From positions 1 through 56,268 of the forward strand of contig CAJQLW010000020.1 in the NCBI GenBank assembly GCA_905479325.1: a stretch of DNA of 56,268 bases. The letters are read 5' to 3'. Source of the DNA: an uncultured Flavobacteriales bacterium (GTDB taxonomy: Bacteria; Bacteroidota; Bacteroidia; Flavobacteriales_E; Vicingaceae). The notes beneath the pieces are model-generated. The model was given only the letters and a program-made list of their open reading frames with translations, had not been told where the DNA came from and did no database searches. Positions 44,745 to 53,132 of this stretch are shown here, piece by piece; the first letter of the stretch is position 1, and each line of letters begins with the position of its first letter. A program made the position numbers and the translations under genes.

Positions 44745-46928
44745 CTAGTTAGAAGTTGATTCAGCGGCTAACCTGCGGCTTCGTACCTTGGCCATTAATT
44801 CTATGGCTAATTGTTGCGCCAATCGAGTTGCACCGTTTTTGTGTCCTTGTATTGTGTCAATTTCTACCACCGTTCCATCGCCCGAGGCGTATAATCCATT
44901 TATGTGGATTGACTCACCTTTAATTTGGGCATATGCTGCCAAAGGGAAATTACATCCACCACCACAAGCTGTTAAAAAACTTCGTTCTGCTTCAGTAGCA
45001 AGATGCACGTCTTCGTTGTCGAGCTTTTTTACAAGCATGGCAGTTGTTTTGTCATTCTCTCTAACTTCCAAAGCTAGAGCTCCTTGACAAACAGCAGGAA
45101 TCATTTCTTCCTCTGTTAAGAACTCTGTTACCTCGTCTAACATACCCAAGCGTTTTAGTCCGGCAACTGCAAGAATAATAGCGTCATAGCCACCATCTTT
45201 CATTTTTTTAATTCTACCGTCTAAGTTTCCTTGAATGAACTTTACTTCTAAATCTGGTCTAATTTGTTTGATTTGGATTTGTCGTCTCAAGCTTCCGGTG
45301 CCTATAACAGCTCCTTCTGGCAGCTCTCTTAGGGTTTTACCGGAGCTGGAAAGTAACGCATCTCTTACATCTTCTCGTTCAGAAATTGCCCCAATCATTA
45401 ATCCAGGAACCTGTTCTATTGGCAAATCTTTGTAGCTATGCACTGCAATATCTACCTTATTACTTAAAAGCGCACGTTGAATGGCTGAGGTAAAGGCGCC
45501 CATTACTTCAATATTTCCGTCGTCTCCACTGGTGCGAATGACTTTAGTTACATATTCAATTTGCGGATCTAATTTTTTTAGTTGTTCTATTATATGAGTG
45601 GTTTGAGTTAAGGCTAGTTTGCTTCCTCTAGTACCAATGATTACTCTCCGCTTAGGCACAAATAATTCTACTTCATCCAAATCAAATACTTTTTTTACGG
45701 TGTTAATTGGGTTGTCGGTTAAATGTAGGTTCTGAGCCATTTCATGCACCTGTTCAATTGGCTTTTTAGAAATTTTACGAATCATTCGGTGAGCAAATTT
45801 CTCAATAAGTCTTTCTTGTTCGCTTGTTAATTCACCCAACTTAGGCATCAACCATTTTAATTCTTCATCTTTGGTTTCGTTCAATCCACTCCAGTAGGCT
45901 TCTATAATTGGTGCCGCCTTTCTTTGATAAAAAGCTTCAGTGAATTTATCTACCTCTTCGGTTATGATCTTTTTTACTTGTGGAATTTCATCGTGACGTT
46001 TTAACAACCCGTCGAAAGTCATTTTTTTGATGTCATCTAAATCGTATAGGTGGATGTTCTCTATTTTTTTGAGGTGCGGGTTGAAATTTCTGGGCAAACC
46101 AAAATCAATGAGCAATTTTGGTTTTTGCGCAGTTGCTGCAAACTGAGCCCTTGTGCACTTAGAGTTTTCAATTTCTTTTTCGGCTAGTAGATTTACTTCT
46201 CCTTGGGTTCCTCCAATAATGATATCCACTTCTGCTAATAAGTAGGGAAGTTTACTCACGTGAACTGCTTCGCCGTTCCATTCAAGTGCCATTTCACTTG
46301 CCCGCCCTAAATTATGACTCGCAATGTAAAGTTTGTTGATAGATGATCGATCAAGCACTGTGGTAACGAGGTTTGCCATGTTGCCAGTTCCAACTACTAG
46401 CAGGTTGCACTCTGCAAGATTAAACTGATGCTTATTAATAAGTTCAAAGCCAACTGTTGCTAGTGACGCTGAATGCTGTCCAATGTTGGTTTCTAATCGT
46501 GTTCTTTTACCAACGTGAACCGCTTGGCGAATAAATTCATCTAAAATAGGGCCAATGGTTTTATTTTTTCTTGCTAAGTCTAACGCATCTCTTATTTGAC
46601 CAACAATTTGATGTTCGCCAATTGCTTGAGACTCTAATCCGGCCGCGGTAGAGAAAAGATTTTGAACTGCAATTTTGGTATCTGGCAAAACAGTAAGGTA
46701 CTGGCTATACTTTCCAAAACGCTCGAGGTATTCTTCTAAGTGCAAATAACTATCTCCAAAGGCATATAACGATAAACGGTTGCAAGTGGAAATAATAAAT
46801 ACCTCTTGATAAACTTTTCTTAATTCTTGGAGCGCTTGTTCGGTTTGCTCTGAATTAAAAGCCAGTTGTTCTCTAACATCTATTGGAGCGTAACGGTGAC
46901 TCAATTCAATACCTACAATTCTATTCAT
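44745..46928 (-). CDS. hemA-hemC: Fused glutamyl-tRNA reductase / hydroxymethylbilane synthase (HemA-HemC)
   Basis: One uninterrupted 727-residue frame encodes two haem enzymes. Residues 1 to about 420 are glutamyl-tRNA reductase: catalytic Cys49 in ISTCNRLSLYA, GLESQAIGEHQIVGQIRDA, the NADPH motif LLVVGTGNMANLV and the C-terminal dimerisation helix region. After a short joint (VELFVPKRR), residues about 428-727 are hydroxymethylbilane synthase. They show VIIGTRGSKLALTQT, VHSYKDLP, GTGSLRRQ, FIQGNLDGRIKKM and the dipyrromethane-cofactor Cys in GGGCNFPLAAYA (near 657). Both halves look complete and active. hemD follows after 4 bp. In most relatives I know, these are two adjacent genes. Confidence 0.95.
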   Translation of the reverse strand: MNRIVGIELSHRYAPIDVREQLAFNSEQTEQALQELRKVYQEVFIISTCNRLSLYAFGDSYLHLEEYLERFGKYSQYLTVLPDTKIAVQNLFSTAAGLESQAIGEHQIVGQIRDALDLARKNKTIGPILDEFIRQAVHVGKRTRLETNIGQHSASLATVGFELINKHQFNLAECNLLVVGTGNMANLVTTVLDRSSINKLYIASHNLGRASEMALEWNGEAVHVSKLPYLLAEVDIIIGGTQGEVNLLAEKEIENSKCTRAQFAATAQKPKLLIDFGLPRNFNPHLKKIENIHLYDLDDIKKMTFDGLLKRHDEIPQVKKIITEEVDKFTEAFYQRKAAPIIEAYWSGLNETKDEELKWLMPKLGELTSEQERLIEKFAHRMIRKISKKPIEQVHEMAQNLHLTDNPINTVKKVFDLDEVELFVPKRRVIIGTRGSKLALTQTTHIIEQLKKLDPQIEYVTKVIRTSGDDGNIEVMGAFTSAIQRALLSNKVDIAVHSYKDLPIEQVPGLMIGAISEREDVRDALLSSSGKTLRELPEGAVIGTGSLRRQIQIKQIRPDLEVKFIQGNLDGRIKKMKDGGYDAIILAVAGLKRLGMLDEVTEFLTEEEMIPAVCQGALALEVRENDKTTAMLVKKLDNEDVHLATEAERSFLTACGGGCNFPLAAYAQIKGESIHINGLYASGDGTVVEIDTIQGHKNGATRLAQQLAIELMAKVRSRRLAAESTSN

Positions 46929-46950
46929 TAAAGCTTTTTATAAGGAACAA

Positions 46951-46958
46951 CAAATTTA
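46951..46958 (-). promoter_or_regulatory. -7 element for the hemA-hemC/hemD/hemB operon (TAAATTTG)
   Basis: TAnnTTTG match on the minus strand, 22 bp before the ATG at 46928. Confidence 0.5.
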
Positions 46959-47259
46959 CCCACAAAAGAGTTGCATAAAATGATAATCGTCACGTTATTC
47001 TTGTTAAACACCAAGTTTTAAAATAGGAGAAAAGAGCAGAAGAGCACTCTATACAAAAATGCCTTGCCAAAACTTCAATTGTTGAAAAAAAAAGGTAAAA
47101 AATGCCTGAACAAGCGATGAAATCTAAGTCTAAAATTTTGTTGAGTTTGTTAATAAAAGAAAAAAACCCTTCTTGGAAAAAGTATCACTTGATTCTACTT
47201 TAGTCAAAGTTAATGTTCCATTAACGTTCTCTTTAATAACAAACGCCAATTAATTGAAA
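46959..47259. other. Divergent intergenic region between hemA-hemC and nrdJ
   Basis: About 300 bp without a credible ORF or tRNA. The 10-mer AAAAATGCCT occurs at 47055-47064 and 47098-47107. I looked for a cobalamin riboswitch before the B12-dependent reductase and for paired NrdR boxes and saw neither. Confidence 0.5.
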
Positions 47260-49878
47260 ATGAAAGAAACAGCCACAAACGTAGCAGCCAACCAAGTCGT
47301 TACTTCTGCTGACACCAATCAGCAAAATGAGCAAAAAAGACCAACCTTTTCTTACGAGCAAGTAATTCAAAGTGCCACTGAATATTTTCGTGGAGATGAG
47401 TTAGCGGCAAGTGTATGGTTGAATAAGTATGCATTGAAAGATTCAGCGGGAAATTTATATGAAAGAACGCCTGACGATATGCATAAAAGATTGGCTTCTG
47501 AAATCGCGAGAGTTGAATCTAGGTATTCAAATTCGTTAAGCGAAAGTGAAGTGTATGATTTATTGAAAGATTTCAAATACATTGTTCCTCAAGGTGGACC
47601 GATGACAGGAATTGGTAATCCATTCCAAATTGCATCGTTATCTAACTGTTTTGTAATTGGTAATAAGGGCGTGGCTGACTCTTATGGTGGCGTTATGAAA
47701 ATAGATGAAGAGCAAGTTCAATTAATGAAGAGAAGAGGTGGAGTTGGACATGATTTGTCTCACATCCGTCCGAAAGGTAGTCCCGTTATGAACTCAGCAT
47801 TGACTTCAACAGGAATTGTTCCATTTATGGAAAGGTATTCAAACTCGACAAGAGAAGTTGCTCAAGATGGTAGAAGAGGAGCTTTGATGTTAAGTGTTTC
47901 TATAAAGCACCCAGATGCTGAGCACTTTGTTGACGCAAAAATGGATGGAACTAAAGTTACAGGAGCAAACGTTTCTGTAAAAATTACAGACGACTTTATG
48001 AAAGCTGTTAAAGGAAATGAAAGTTTCCCACAACAGTACCCAATTGAAAGTTCTAACCCAACGTATACAACTGAAACCAATGCAAAAAAATTGTGGGATA
48101 AGATTATTCACAACGCATGGAAATCAGCTGAGCCAGGAATTTTATTCTGGGATACAGTAATTAACGAGTCGGTTGCAGATTGCTATGCTGACTTGGGTTT
48201 CAAAACAGTTTCTACCAACCCATGTGGAGAAATTCCATTGTGTCCTTATGATTCTTGTCGTTTATTAGCGATTAACTTATTCAGTTATGTAGAAAATCCT
48301 TTTACTCCTGAAGCATCATTCGACATGGTGAAATTCAAAAAGCACGCTGCTTTTGCTCAAAGAATAATGGACGACATCGTTGATTTAGAGATGGAGAAAA
48401 TTGATGCCATCATTAAGAAAATTGAAGACGATCCAGAAGGCTTAGACGTTAAGAGAACTGAGTTAACGCTTTGGGAAAAAATTAAGCAGAAGTGCATTGA
48501 AGGAAGAAGAACAGGTGTTGGTATTACAGCAGAAGGCGACATGCTTGCAGGTTTGAATAAGAAGTACGGAACAGATGAAGCATTAGACTTTTCAGTAAAA
48601 GTTCACAAAACATTGGCATTAGAAGCTTACCGTTCTTCAGTTGAGTTGGCAAAAGATAGAGGCTCGTTCCCAATCTATGATTCTATCAGAGAAGAGAAGA
48701 ACCCAATGGTAAATAGAATTAAAGAAGCTGACCCTGCATTGTACGAGGATATGGTGAAATATGGCAGAAGAAACATTGCTTTGCTAACCATTGCTCCAAC
48801 AGGAACAACTTCTATTATGACGCAAACTTCTTCAGGTATTGAACCAGTGTTTATGGTTTCTTACAAGAGAAGAAAGAAGGTAAATCCAAACGATCAAAAC
48901 TCAAGAGTTGACTTTGTAGATGAGGTTGGCGATTCTTGGGAAGAATACAATGTATTCCACCACCACTTCAGAACGTGGTTAACTGCTAATGGATACGATG
49001 CGAATGAAGTTTCAACATACGGTCAAGAGGAGTTAGATAAAATTATTGCAAAAACACCTTACTACGGAGCAACAGCCAATGATGTAAACTGGGTGAACAA
49101 AGTGAAAATGCAAGGCGCTATTCAAAAATGGGTAGATCACTCCATTTCAGTGACCGTTAACATTCCAGAAGAAACTACTGAAGAAATGGTTTCTAAAATT
49201 TACATGACCGGTTGGGAAAGCGGCTGTAAAGGAATTACAGTTTACCGTGATGGTTCTCGTTCAGGAGTATTAGTGAGCAACGACGATAAAGGTAAAAAAG
49301 ATGAGGCAGCTGCAGGTGCGTTTATGGAAACACAAGCACCACCAAGACCAAAAGTATTGGAGGCAGATATCGTAAAATTCAATAATAATCACGAAAAATG
49401 GGTTGCTATTGTAGGAACAATCGACGGTAGACCTTACGAAATTTTTACAGGTAGAGCGGAAGATTCGTTTTCAATTTTAAGTCACGTAGATAAAGGTTGG
49501 GTAATTAGAAACAAGTCGCAAGACGGAAGAGCACGTTACGATTTCCAATACGAAGATAAGGACGGATACAAAACAACCATTGAAGGACTTTCAAGAACGT
49601 TTAACCAAGAGTATTGGAACTATGCGAAGTTGATTTCAGGAGTATTGAGACACGGTATGCCAATTGCATTTGTTGTTGAAATGGTAGCCAACCTTCACTT
49701 AAGTGATGAAAGCTTAAATACTTGGAAAAACGGAGTTCAAAGAGCTTTAAAAAGATACATTCCAGATGGAACAAAGGTAAGTGGAAAGGCTTGTCCTGAA
49801 TGTTCATCTGAAGAAGGAATGGTTTTTAAAGAAGGTTGTTTAACTTGCATGGACTGTGGATACAGCAAATGTGGATAA
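47260..49878 (+). CDS. nrdJ: Adenosylcobalamin-dependent (class II) ribonucleoside-diphosphate reductase
   Basis: An 872-residue enzyme that makes deoxyribonucleotides with vitamin B12 and needs no oxygen. Key parts are the N-terminal LNKYALKDSAGNLYERTPDDM segment, LSNCFVI (first redox Cys), STNPCGEIPLCPYDSCRL with the thiyl-radical Cys and catalytic Glu, and APTGTTSIMTQTSSGIEPVF. A C-terminal zinc ribbon, CPECSSEEG ... CLTCMDCGYSKCG, may hold the reducing cysteines. There is no N-terminal ATP-cone. The start is ATG at 47260, not the TTG two codons before. It is a single gene with its own terminator. Confidence 0.95.
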   Translation: MKETATNVAANQVVTSADTNQQNEQKRPTFSYEQVIQSATEYFRGDELAASVWLNKYALKDSAGNLYERTPDDMHKRLASEIARVESRYSNSLSESEVYDLLKDFKYIVPQGGPMTGIGNPFQIASLSNCFVIGNKGVADSYGGVMKIDEEQVQLMKRRGGVGHDLSHIRPKGSPVMNSALTSTGIVPFMERYSNSTREVAQDGRRGALMLSVSIKHPDAEHFVDAKMDGTKVTGANVSVKITDDFMKAVKGNESFPQQYPIESSNPTYTTETNAKKLWDKIIHNAWKSAEPGILFWDTVINESVADCYADLGFKTVSTNPCGEIPLCPYDSCRLLAINLFSYVENPFTPEASFDMVKFKKHAAFAQRIMDDIVDLEMEKIDAIIKKIEDDPEGLDVKRTELTLWEKIKQKCIEGRRTGVGITAEGDMLAGLNKKYGTDEALDFSVKVHKTLALEAYRSSVELAKDRGSFPIYDSIREEKNPMVNRIKEADPALYEDMVKYGRRNIALLTIAPTGTTSIMTQTSSGIEPVFMVSYKRRKKVNPNDQNSRVDFVDEVGDSWEEYNVFHHHFRTWLTANGYDANEVSTYGQEELDKIIAKTPYYGATANDVNWVNKVKMQGAIQKWVDHSISVTVNIPEETTEEMVSKIYMTGWESGCKGITVYRDGSRSGVLVSNDDKGKKDEAAAGAFMETQAPPRPKVLEADIVKFNNNHEKWVAIVGTIDGRPYEIFTGRAEDSFSILSHVDKGWVIRNKSQDGRARYDFQYEDKDGYKTTIEGLSRTFNQEYWNYAKLISGVLRHGMPIAFVVEMVANLHLSDESLNTWKNGVQRALKRYIPDGTKVSGKACPECSSEEGMVFKEGCLTCMDCGYSKCG

Positions 49879-49902
49879 TTAACATCTAAGAATTTATTAA
49901 GA

Positions 49903-49934
49903 AACGCCTCAACAGTAATGTTGGGGCGTTTTTT
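49903..49934 (+). terminator. Intrinsic terminator of nrdJ
   Basis: AACGCCTCAACA pairs with TGTTGGGGCGTT (12 bp, one wobble) around GTAA, followed by TTTT. Confidence 0.85.
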
Positions 49935-50004
49935 GGTTTATTTATACCTTATGAAATTCCATTCACTCTTAAGCTATTCTACATAACAATACTTACCTTT
50001 GACT

Positions 50005-50199
50005 ATGCGATTCCGTTATCTATTTACCCTTTTACTAATTGCAGCAAGTCTTATGGCTTGTAAAACCAACGGCACCATCTCGCATAAAAAGAAAAAATCC
50101 AAGTCGAAAAGTAAGAAAAAGTGCGACTGCCCCACTTTTAGTCACCTAGAGCAAATTGCACCGACAAATAATTCTGAAAAGCATTATTTCTTTAGTTAA
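50005..50199 (+). CDS. Small lysine/serine-rich lipoprotein
   Basis: A 64-residue ORF from the ATG at 50005. It has a signal peptide with a clear lipobox (LLIAASLMAC, Cys near residue 19). A short basic stretch of alternating Lys and Ser follows, then CDCP and a polar tail. It would be a tiny acylated envelope protein. I do not recognise a family beyond similar short KKKSK-type lipoproteins of Bacteroidota. It sits alone before feoA and could have an envelope role; no function is proposed. Confidence 0.55.
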   Translation: MRFRYLFTLLLIAASLMACKTNGTISHKKKKSKSKSKKKCDCPTFSHLEQIAPTNNSEKHYFFS

Positions 50200-50216
50200 A
50201 TCAGCATTTTTAACAG

Positions 50217-50246
50217 TATCTTTGCTATTTAGATTTAATCTAAATA
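50217..50246 (+). promoter_or_regulatory. feoAB promoter with DtxR-type palindromic operator
   Basis: TATCTTTG (50217-50224) is a -7 element. TATTTAGAT (50226-50234) and ATCTAAATA (50238-50246) form a perfect 9-bp inverted repeat around TTA, covering the likely transcription start and ending 6 bp before the feoA ATG. The core TTTAGAT...ATCTAAA resembles sites of iron-sensing DtxR/IdeR-family repressors. Repression by ferrous iron is expected but inferred. Confidence 0.65.
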
Positions 50247-50252
50247 ATAAGA

Positions 50253-50480
50253 ATGAAAAGCAATTTAGCAGATTATAAAGTAGGGGATAGAGTTATCTTA
50301 AAAAATGTGCTAGACGCTCAATTGACGATTCAACTTTATAGCATGGGTTGTGTTGTAGGAGAAGAAATTTTGGTGGAACGAAAGGCACCATTTGGCGATC
50401 CAATTATTATCAGCGTAGAAGATAGTTTTATAAGTTTGCGAAAGGATGATGCTAAAAAAATGGAAGTTGAACTAAGCTAA
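50253..50480 (+). CDS. feoA: Ferrous iron transport protein A
   Basis: A 75-residue SH3-like protein. YKVGDRVILKNV, QLYSMGCVVGEEILVERKAPFGDPIIISVED and the SFISLRKDDAKKMEVEL end match FeoA. It is thought to bind and tune the FeoB GTPase. feoB follows after 4 bp. Confidence 0.92.
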   Translation: MKSNLADYKVGDRVILKNVLDAQLTIQLYSMGCVVGEEILVERKAPFGDPIIISVEDSFISLRKDDAKKMEVELS

Positions 50481-50484
50481 CGGT

Positions 50485-52455
50485 TTGAAGAAGAAAGAAT
50501 TTAAAGTAGAAGATAAGCTTCGGTTAATTTTAGTAGGGAATCCAAATTCTGGAAAATCAACACTATTTAATTCTTTAACCGGATTAAATCAACGTATTGG
50601 AAACTTTCCGGGTGTTACAGTTGAGAAAAAAATTGGCTCCGTAAAAATTAACTATCAAATAGATGCCGAGGTAATTGATTTGCCCGGTACTTACAGCTTG
50701 AGCCCTCGCTCAGAAGATGAACGGGTAACCTTTGAATACTTAAGCGACAACACCAGAACAGACTTACCAGAACTTATCGTTGTAGTTGCCGATGCTTCAA
50801 ACCTGAAAAGGAATTTATTGCTGGCTACGCAGTTAATTGATTCGGAACAACCAACGATTTTGGTTTTAAATATGATGGATGTTGTAGAACGCAACAAACA
50901 AAATATCGACATCGAAAAACTCCAAAAACGACTAGGTATACCAGTTGTTCCAATGAATGCAAGATTGGGCAAAGGCACAAAAGAGCTAAAAGCTACCATT
51001 GCTGCTTATCAATACCAACAGGCAGAGAAGTTCATTGAAGATCACGAATCGAAAGATGCGTTGCAAAATACCATTTACCGATTTGAAAAAATAAAGGGAA
51101 TAATAGCAGAAACCTTAACCAAAGAAGGGGAATCTAGAACTGCAACAATTACTCGAAAAATTGACAATGTTTTCACTCATCCTGTTTGGGGTTTTGCCAT
51201 TTTCTTATTTATCCTGTTTCTTATTTTTCAAGCAATTTTCTCATGGTCTTCCTACCCTATGGAGTGGATAGAAAATGGATTCTTAGTGTTGGGGAACTTT
51301 ATTGCTGAGACCCTTCCTTCGGGTGTTTTAAATGATTTATTGGTTGATGGGGTATTAGCAGGTCTAGGCGGAATTGTCATCTTTATTCCTCAAATCGCCA
51401 TGCTTTTTATGTTCATTGCGATTTTAGAAGATACAGGTTATCTATCCAGAGTTAGTTTTCTCACCGACGCATTACTAAAGAGATTTGGACTTAATGGCAG
51501 GTCAATAATTCCACTACTTGGAGGCGCGGCTTGTGCCGTTCCTGCTATTATGAGTGCTCGAATCATTGCGAATAAGAAAGAAAGATTACTTACCATATTT
51601 GTTACTCCGCTCATTAGTTGCTCTGCGCGGATTCCCGTTTATACACTGCTCATTGCCCTGGTGATTCCTGCAGATAAGCAATTTCTAAGTTTTAACTTGC
51701 AAGGAATTATTATGATGGGCTTATACCTGCTTGGGTTTGCGGCGGCGTTGGTTACCGCGGCGGTTATGAAGTATGTTGTAAAGTCAAAAGAGCGCAGTCA
51801 TTTTGTAATGGAATTGCCCATTTACAGAACTCCACGGTGGACAAATATTGGAATGACGATTTTGAATAAAACAAAACTCTTTTTATTTGAAGCCGGTAAA
51901 ATTATTATTGCTGTATCAATTGTGCTTTGGGTACTTTCTTCTTACGGTCCTGGTGAGAAAATGGCGGACATTGACGCAAAGTACGAAACGGTTTTAGCAG
52001 ACTCCAACGCTGACCTTACTGTGATTAACGAACAAATTGCTACCGAAAAATTAGAAGTTTCTTATGCAGGGCACATTGGAAAATTTATCGAACCAGCCAT
52101 TCGCCCATTGGGTTTTGATTGGAAAATTGGAATTGCAATCATTACATCTTTTGCAGCGCGAGAAGTGTTTGTTGGTACAATGGCAACTTTATACACCGTT
52201 GGCGACGATGAGAATACAGAAGGAATAAAAGCGAAGATGCAGCGCGCTACTTTCTCTGATACTGGTGAAAAAGTATACACACGAGCTACGGGTTACTCCC
52301 TTCTTATTTTTTATGCCTTTGCCTTGCAATGCATGGCTACAGTAGCTATTGTGGTGAAAGAAACAGGTGGATGGAAATGGCCGATCATACAGTTGGTGTA
52401 CATGGGTGCGTTGGCCTATTTTTCGAGTTTGTTGATTTTCCAAATCTTTTCTTAA
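50485..52455 (+). CDS. feoB: Ferrous iron transport protein B
   Basis: A 656-residue inner-membrane Fe(II) importer. The cytosolic G domain has G1 GNPNSGKST (residues 18-26), the GNFPGVTVEKK switch, G3 DLPGTYSL and G4 NMMD. A helical GDI-like segment follows, and then about eight transmembrane helices from residue 230 with the two Gate regions (LLGGAACAVPAIMSAR with a metal-binding Cys, and a later half). TTG at 50485 is the only start that keeps the usual N-terminus. Partner of feoA; both lie behind the palindromic operator. Confidence 0.96.
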   Translation: MKKKEFKVEDKLRLILVGNPNSGKSTLFNSLTGLNQRIGNFPGVTVEKKIGSVKINYQIDAEVIDLPGTYSLSPRSEDERVTFEYLSDNTRTDLPELIVVVADASNLKRNLLLATQLIDSEQPTILVLNMMDVVERNKQNIDIEKLQKRLGIPVVPMNARLGKGTKELKATIAAYQYQQAEKFIEDHESKDALQNTIYRFEKIKGIIAETLTKEGESRTATITRKIDNVFTHPVWGFAIFLFILFLIFQAIFSWSSYPMEWIENGFLVLGNFIAETLPSGVLNDLLVDGVLAGLGGIVIFIPQIAMLFMFIAILEDTGYLSRVSFLTDALLKRFGLNGRSIIPLLGGAACAVPAIMSARIIANKKERLLTIFVTPLISCSARIPVYTLLIALVIPADKQFLSFNLQGIIMMGLYLLGFAAALVTAAVMKYVVKSKERSHFVMELPIYRTPRWTNIGMTILNKTKLFLFEAGKIIIAVSIVLWVLSSYGPGEKMADIDAKYETVLADSNADLTVINEQIATEKLEVSYAGHIGKFIEPAIRPLGFDWKIGIAIITSFAAREVFVGTMATLYTVGDDENTEGIKAKMQRATFSDTGEKVYTRATGYSLLIFYAFALQCMATVAIVVKETGGWKWPIIQLVYMGALAYFSSLLIFQIFS

Positions 52456-52458
52456 ACC

Positions 52459-53061
52459 TTGTCAAATGTATTGCTGAAATACATTCCCGAGGAAGCGATG
52501 CCCCTTATTCAAAAGTGGTACGATCAGCTTCCATTTCACTTGCGCATAACAAAAGCTAGAAAAACAAAATTTGGTGATTTTCGTCCTGCATTTCAAGGGA
52601 AGCCGAATAGAGTTTCAGTGAATGGCAATTTAAATCAATTTCACTTTTTAATAACACTTACGCACGAAATTGCGCATGTGGCCTGCTGGGAAAAATTTAA
52701 GGGGAAAGTGAATCCTCATGGAATAGAATGGCAGATGATGTACGCAGAGCTACTAAAGCAGTTGCTAGCTACGGTGAAATTTCCAAGTGACATTCAAGCG
52801 GCTTTGCAAATTCATATTACTTGTCCAAAAGCATCTAGTTGTTCTGACCCTAAGTTGTTTAAAGTGTTGCGACGATATGATTTTAATTTAGATTCAGTTT
52901 TCTTAGAATCTATTCCAGAAGGAGAATTATTTAATTTTCAAGAGCGAATTTTCAAAAGAGGTAAAAAGCGCAGAACTCGCTTCGAATGCATCGAACTGAA
53001 AAGTCAAAAAACATACCTTATTAGCGGTCATGCGGAAGTAGATAAAATTACAACTTCTTAA
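52459..53061 (+). CDS. SprT-like zinc metalloprotease domain protein
   Basis: A 200-residue protein. VLLKYIPEEAMPLIQKWY begins it, and HEIAH (His69-Glu70-His73) is the zinc-binding and catalytic motif, followed by HGIEWQMMYAELL, typical of SprT-like proteins. The C-terminal part has conserved Lys/Arg and Cys residues (FKRGKKRRTRFECIELKS) of the zinc-ribbon region. Eukaryotic Spartan degrades DNA-protein crosslinks; bacterial members are poorly studied. The start is TTG at 52459, three bases after feoB, supported by the N-terminus seen in relatives. Confidence 0.82.
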   Translation: MSNVLLKYIPEEAMPLIQKWYDQLPFHLRITKARKTKFGDFRPAFQGKPNRVSVNGNLNQFHFLITLTHEIAHVACWEKFKGKVNPHGIEWQMMYAELLKQLLATVKFPSDIQAALQIHITCPKASSCSDPKLFKVLRRYDFNLDSVFLESIPEGELFNFQERIFKRGKKRRTRFECIELKSQKTYLISGHAEVDKITTS

Positions 53062-53105
53062 GATTTATGTATTAGAAGTGCGAAGCTCTTACTTTCTGAT
53101 TTAAG

Positions 53106-53113
53106 TACATTTG
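53106..53113 (+). promoter_or_regulatory. -7 element for the mannose-1-phosphate guanylyltransferase gene (TACATTTG)
   Basis: TAnnTTTG match 19 bp before the ATG at 53133. Confidence 0.45.
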
Positions 53114-53132
53114 TTAGCCAATTAAAAAGAAG

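Noticed and set aside
46959-47259. Possible cobalamin riboswitch or NrdR boxes before nrdJ
   Set aside because: No B12-box-like segment or paired NrdR palindromes could be found by eye; only a direct 10-mer repeat is present.
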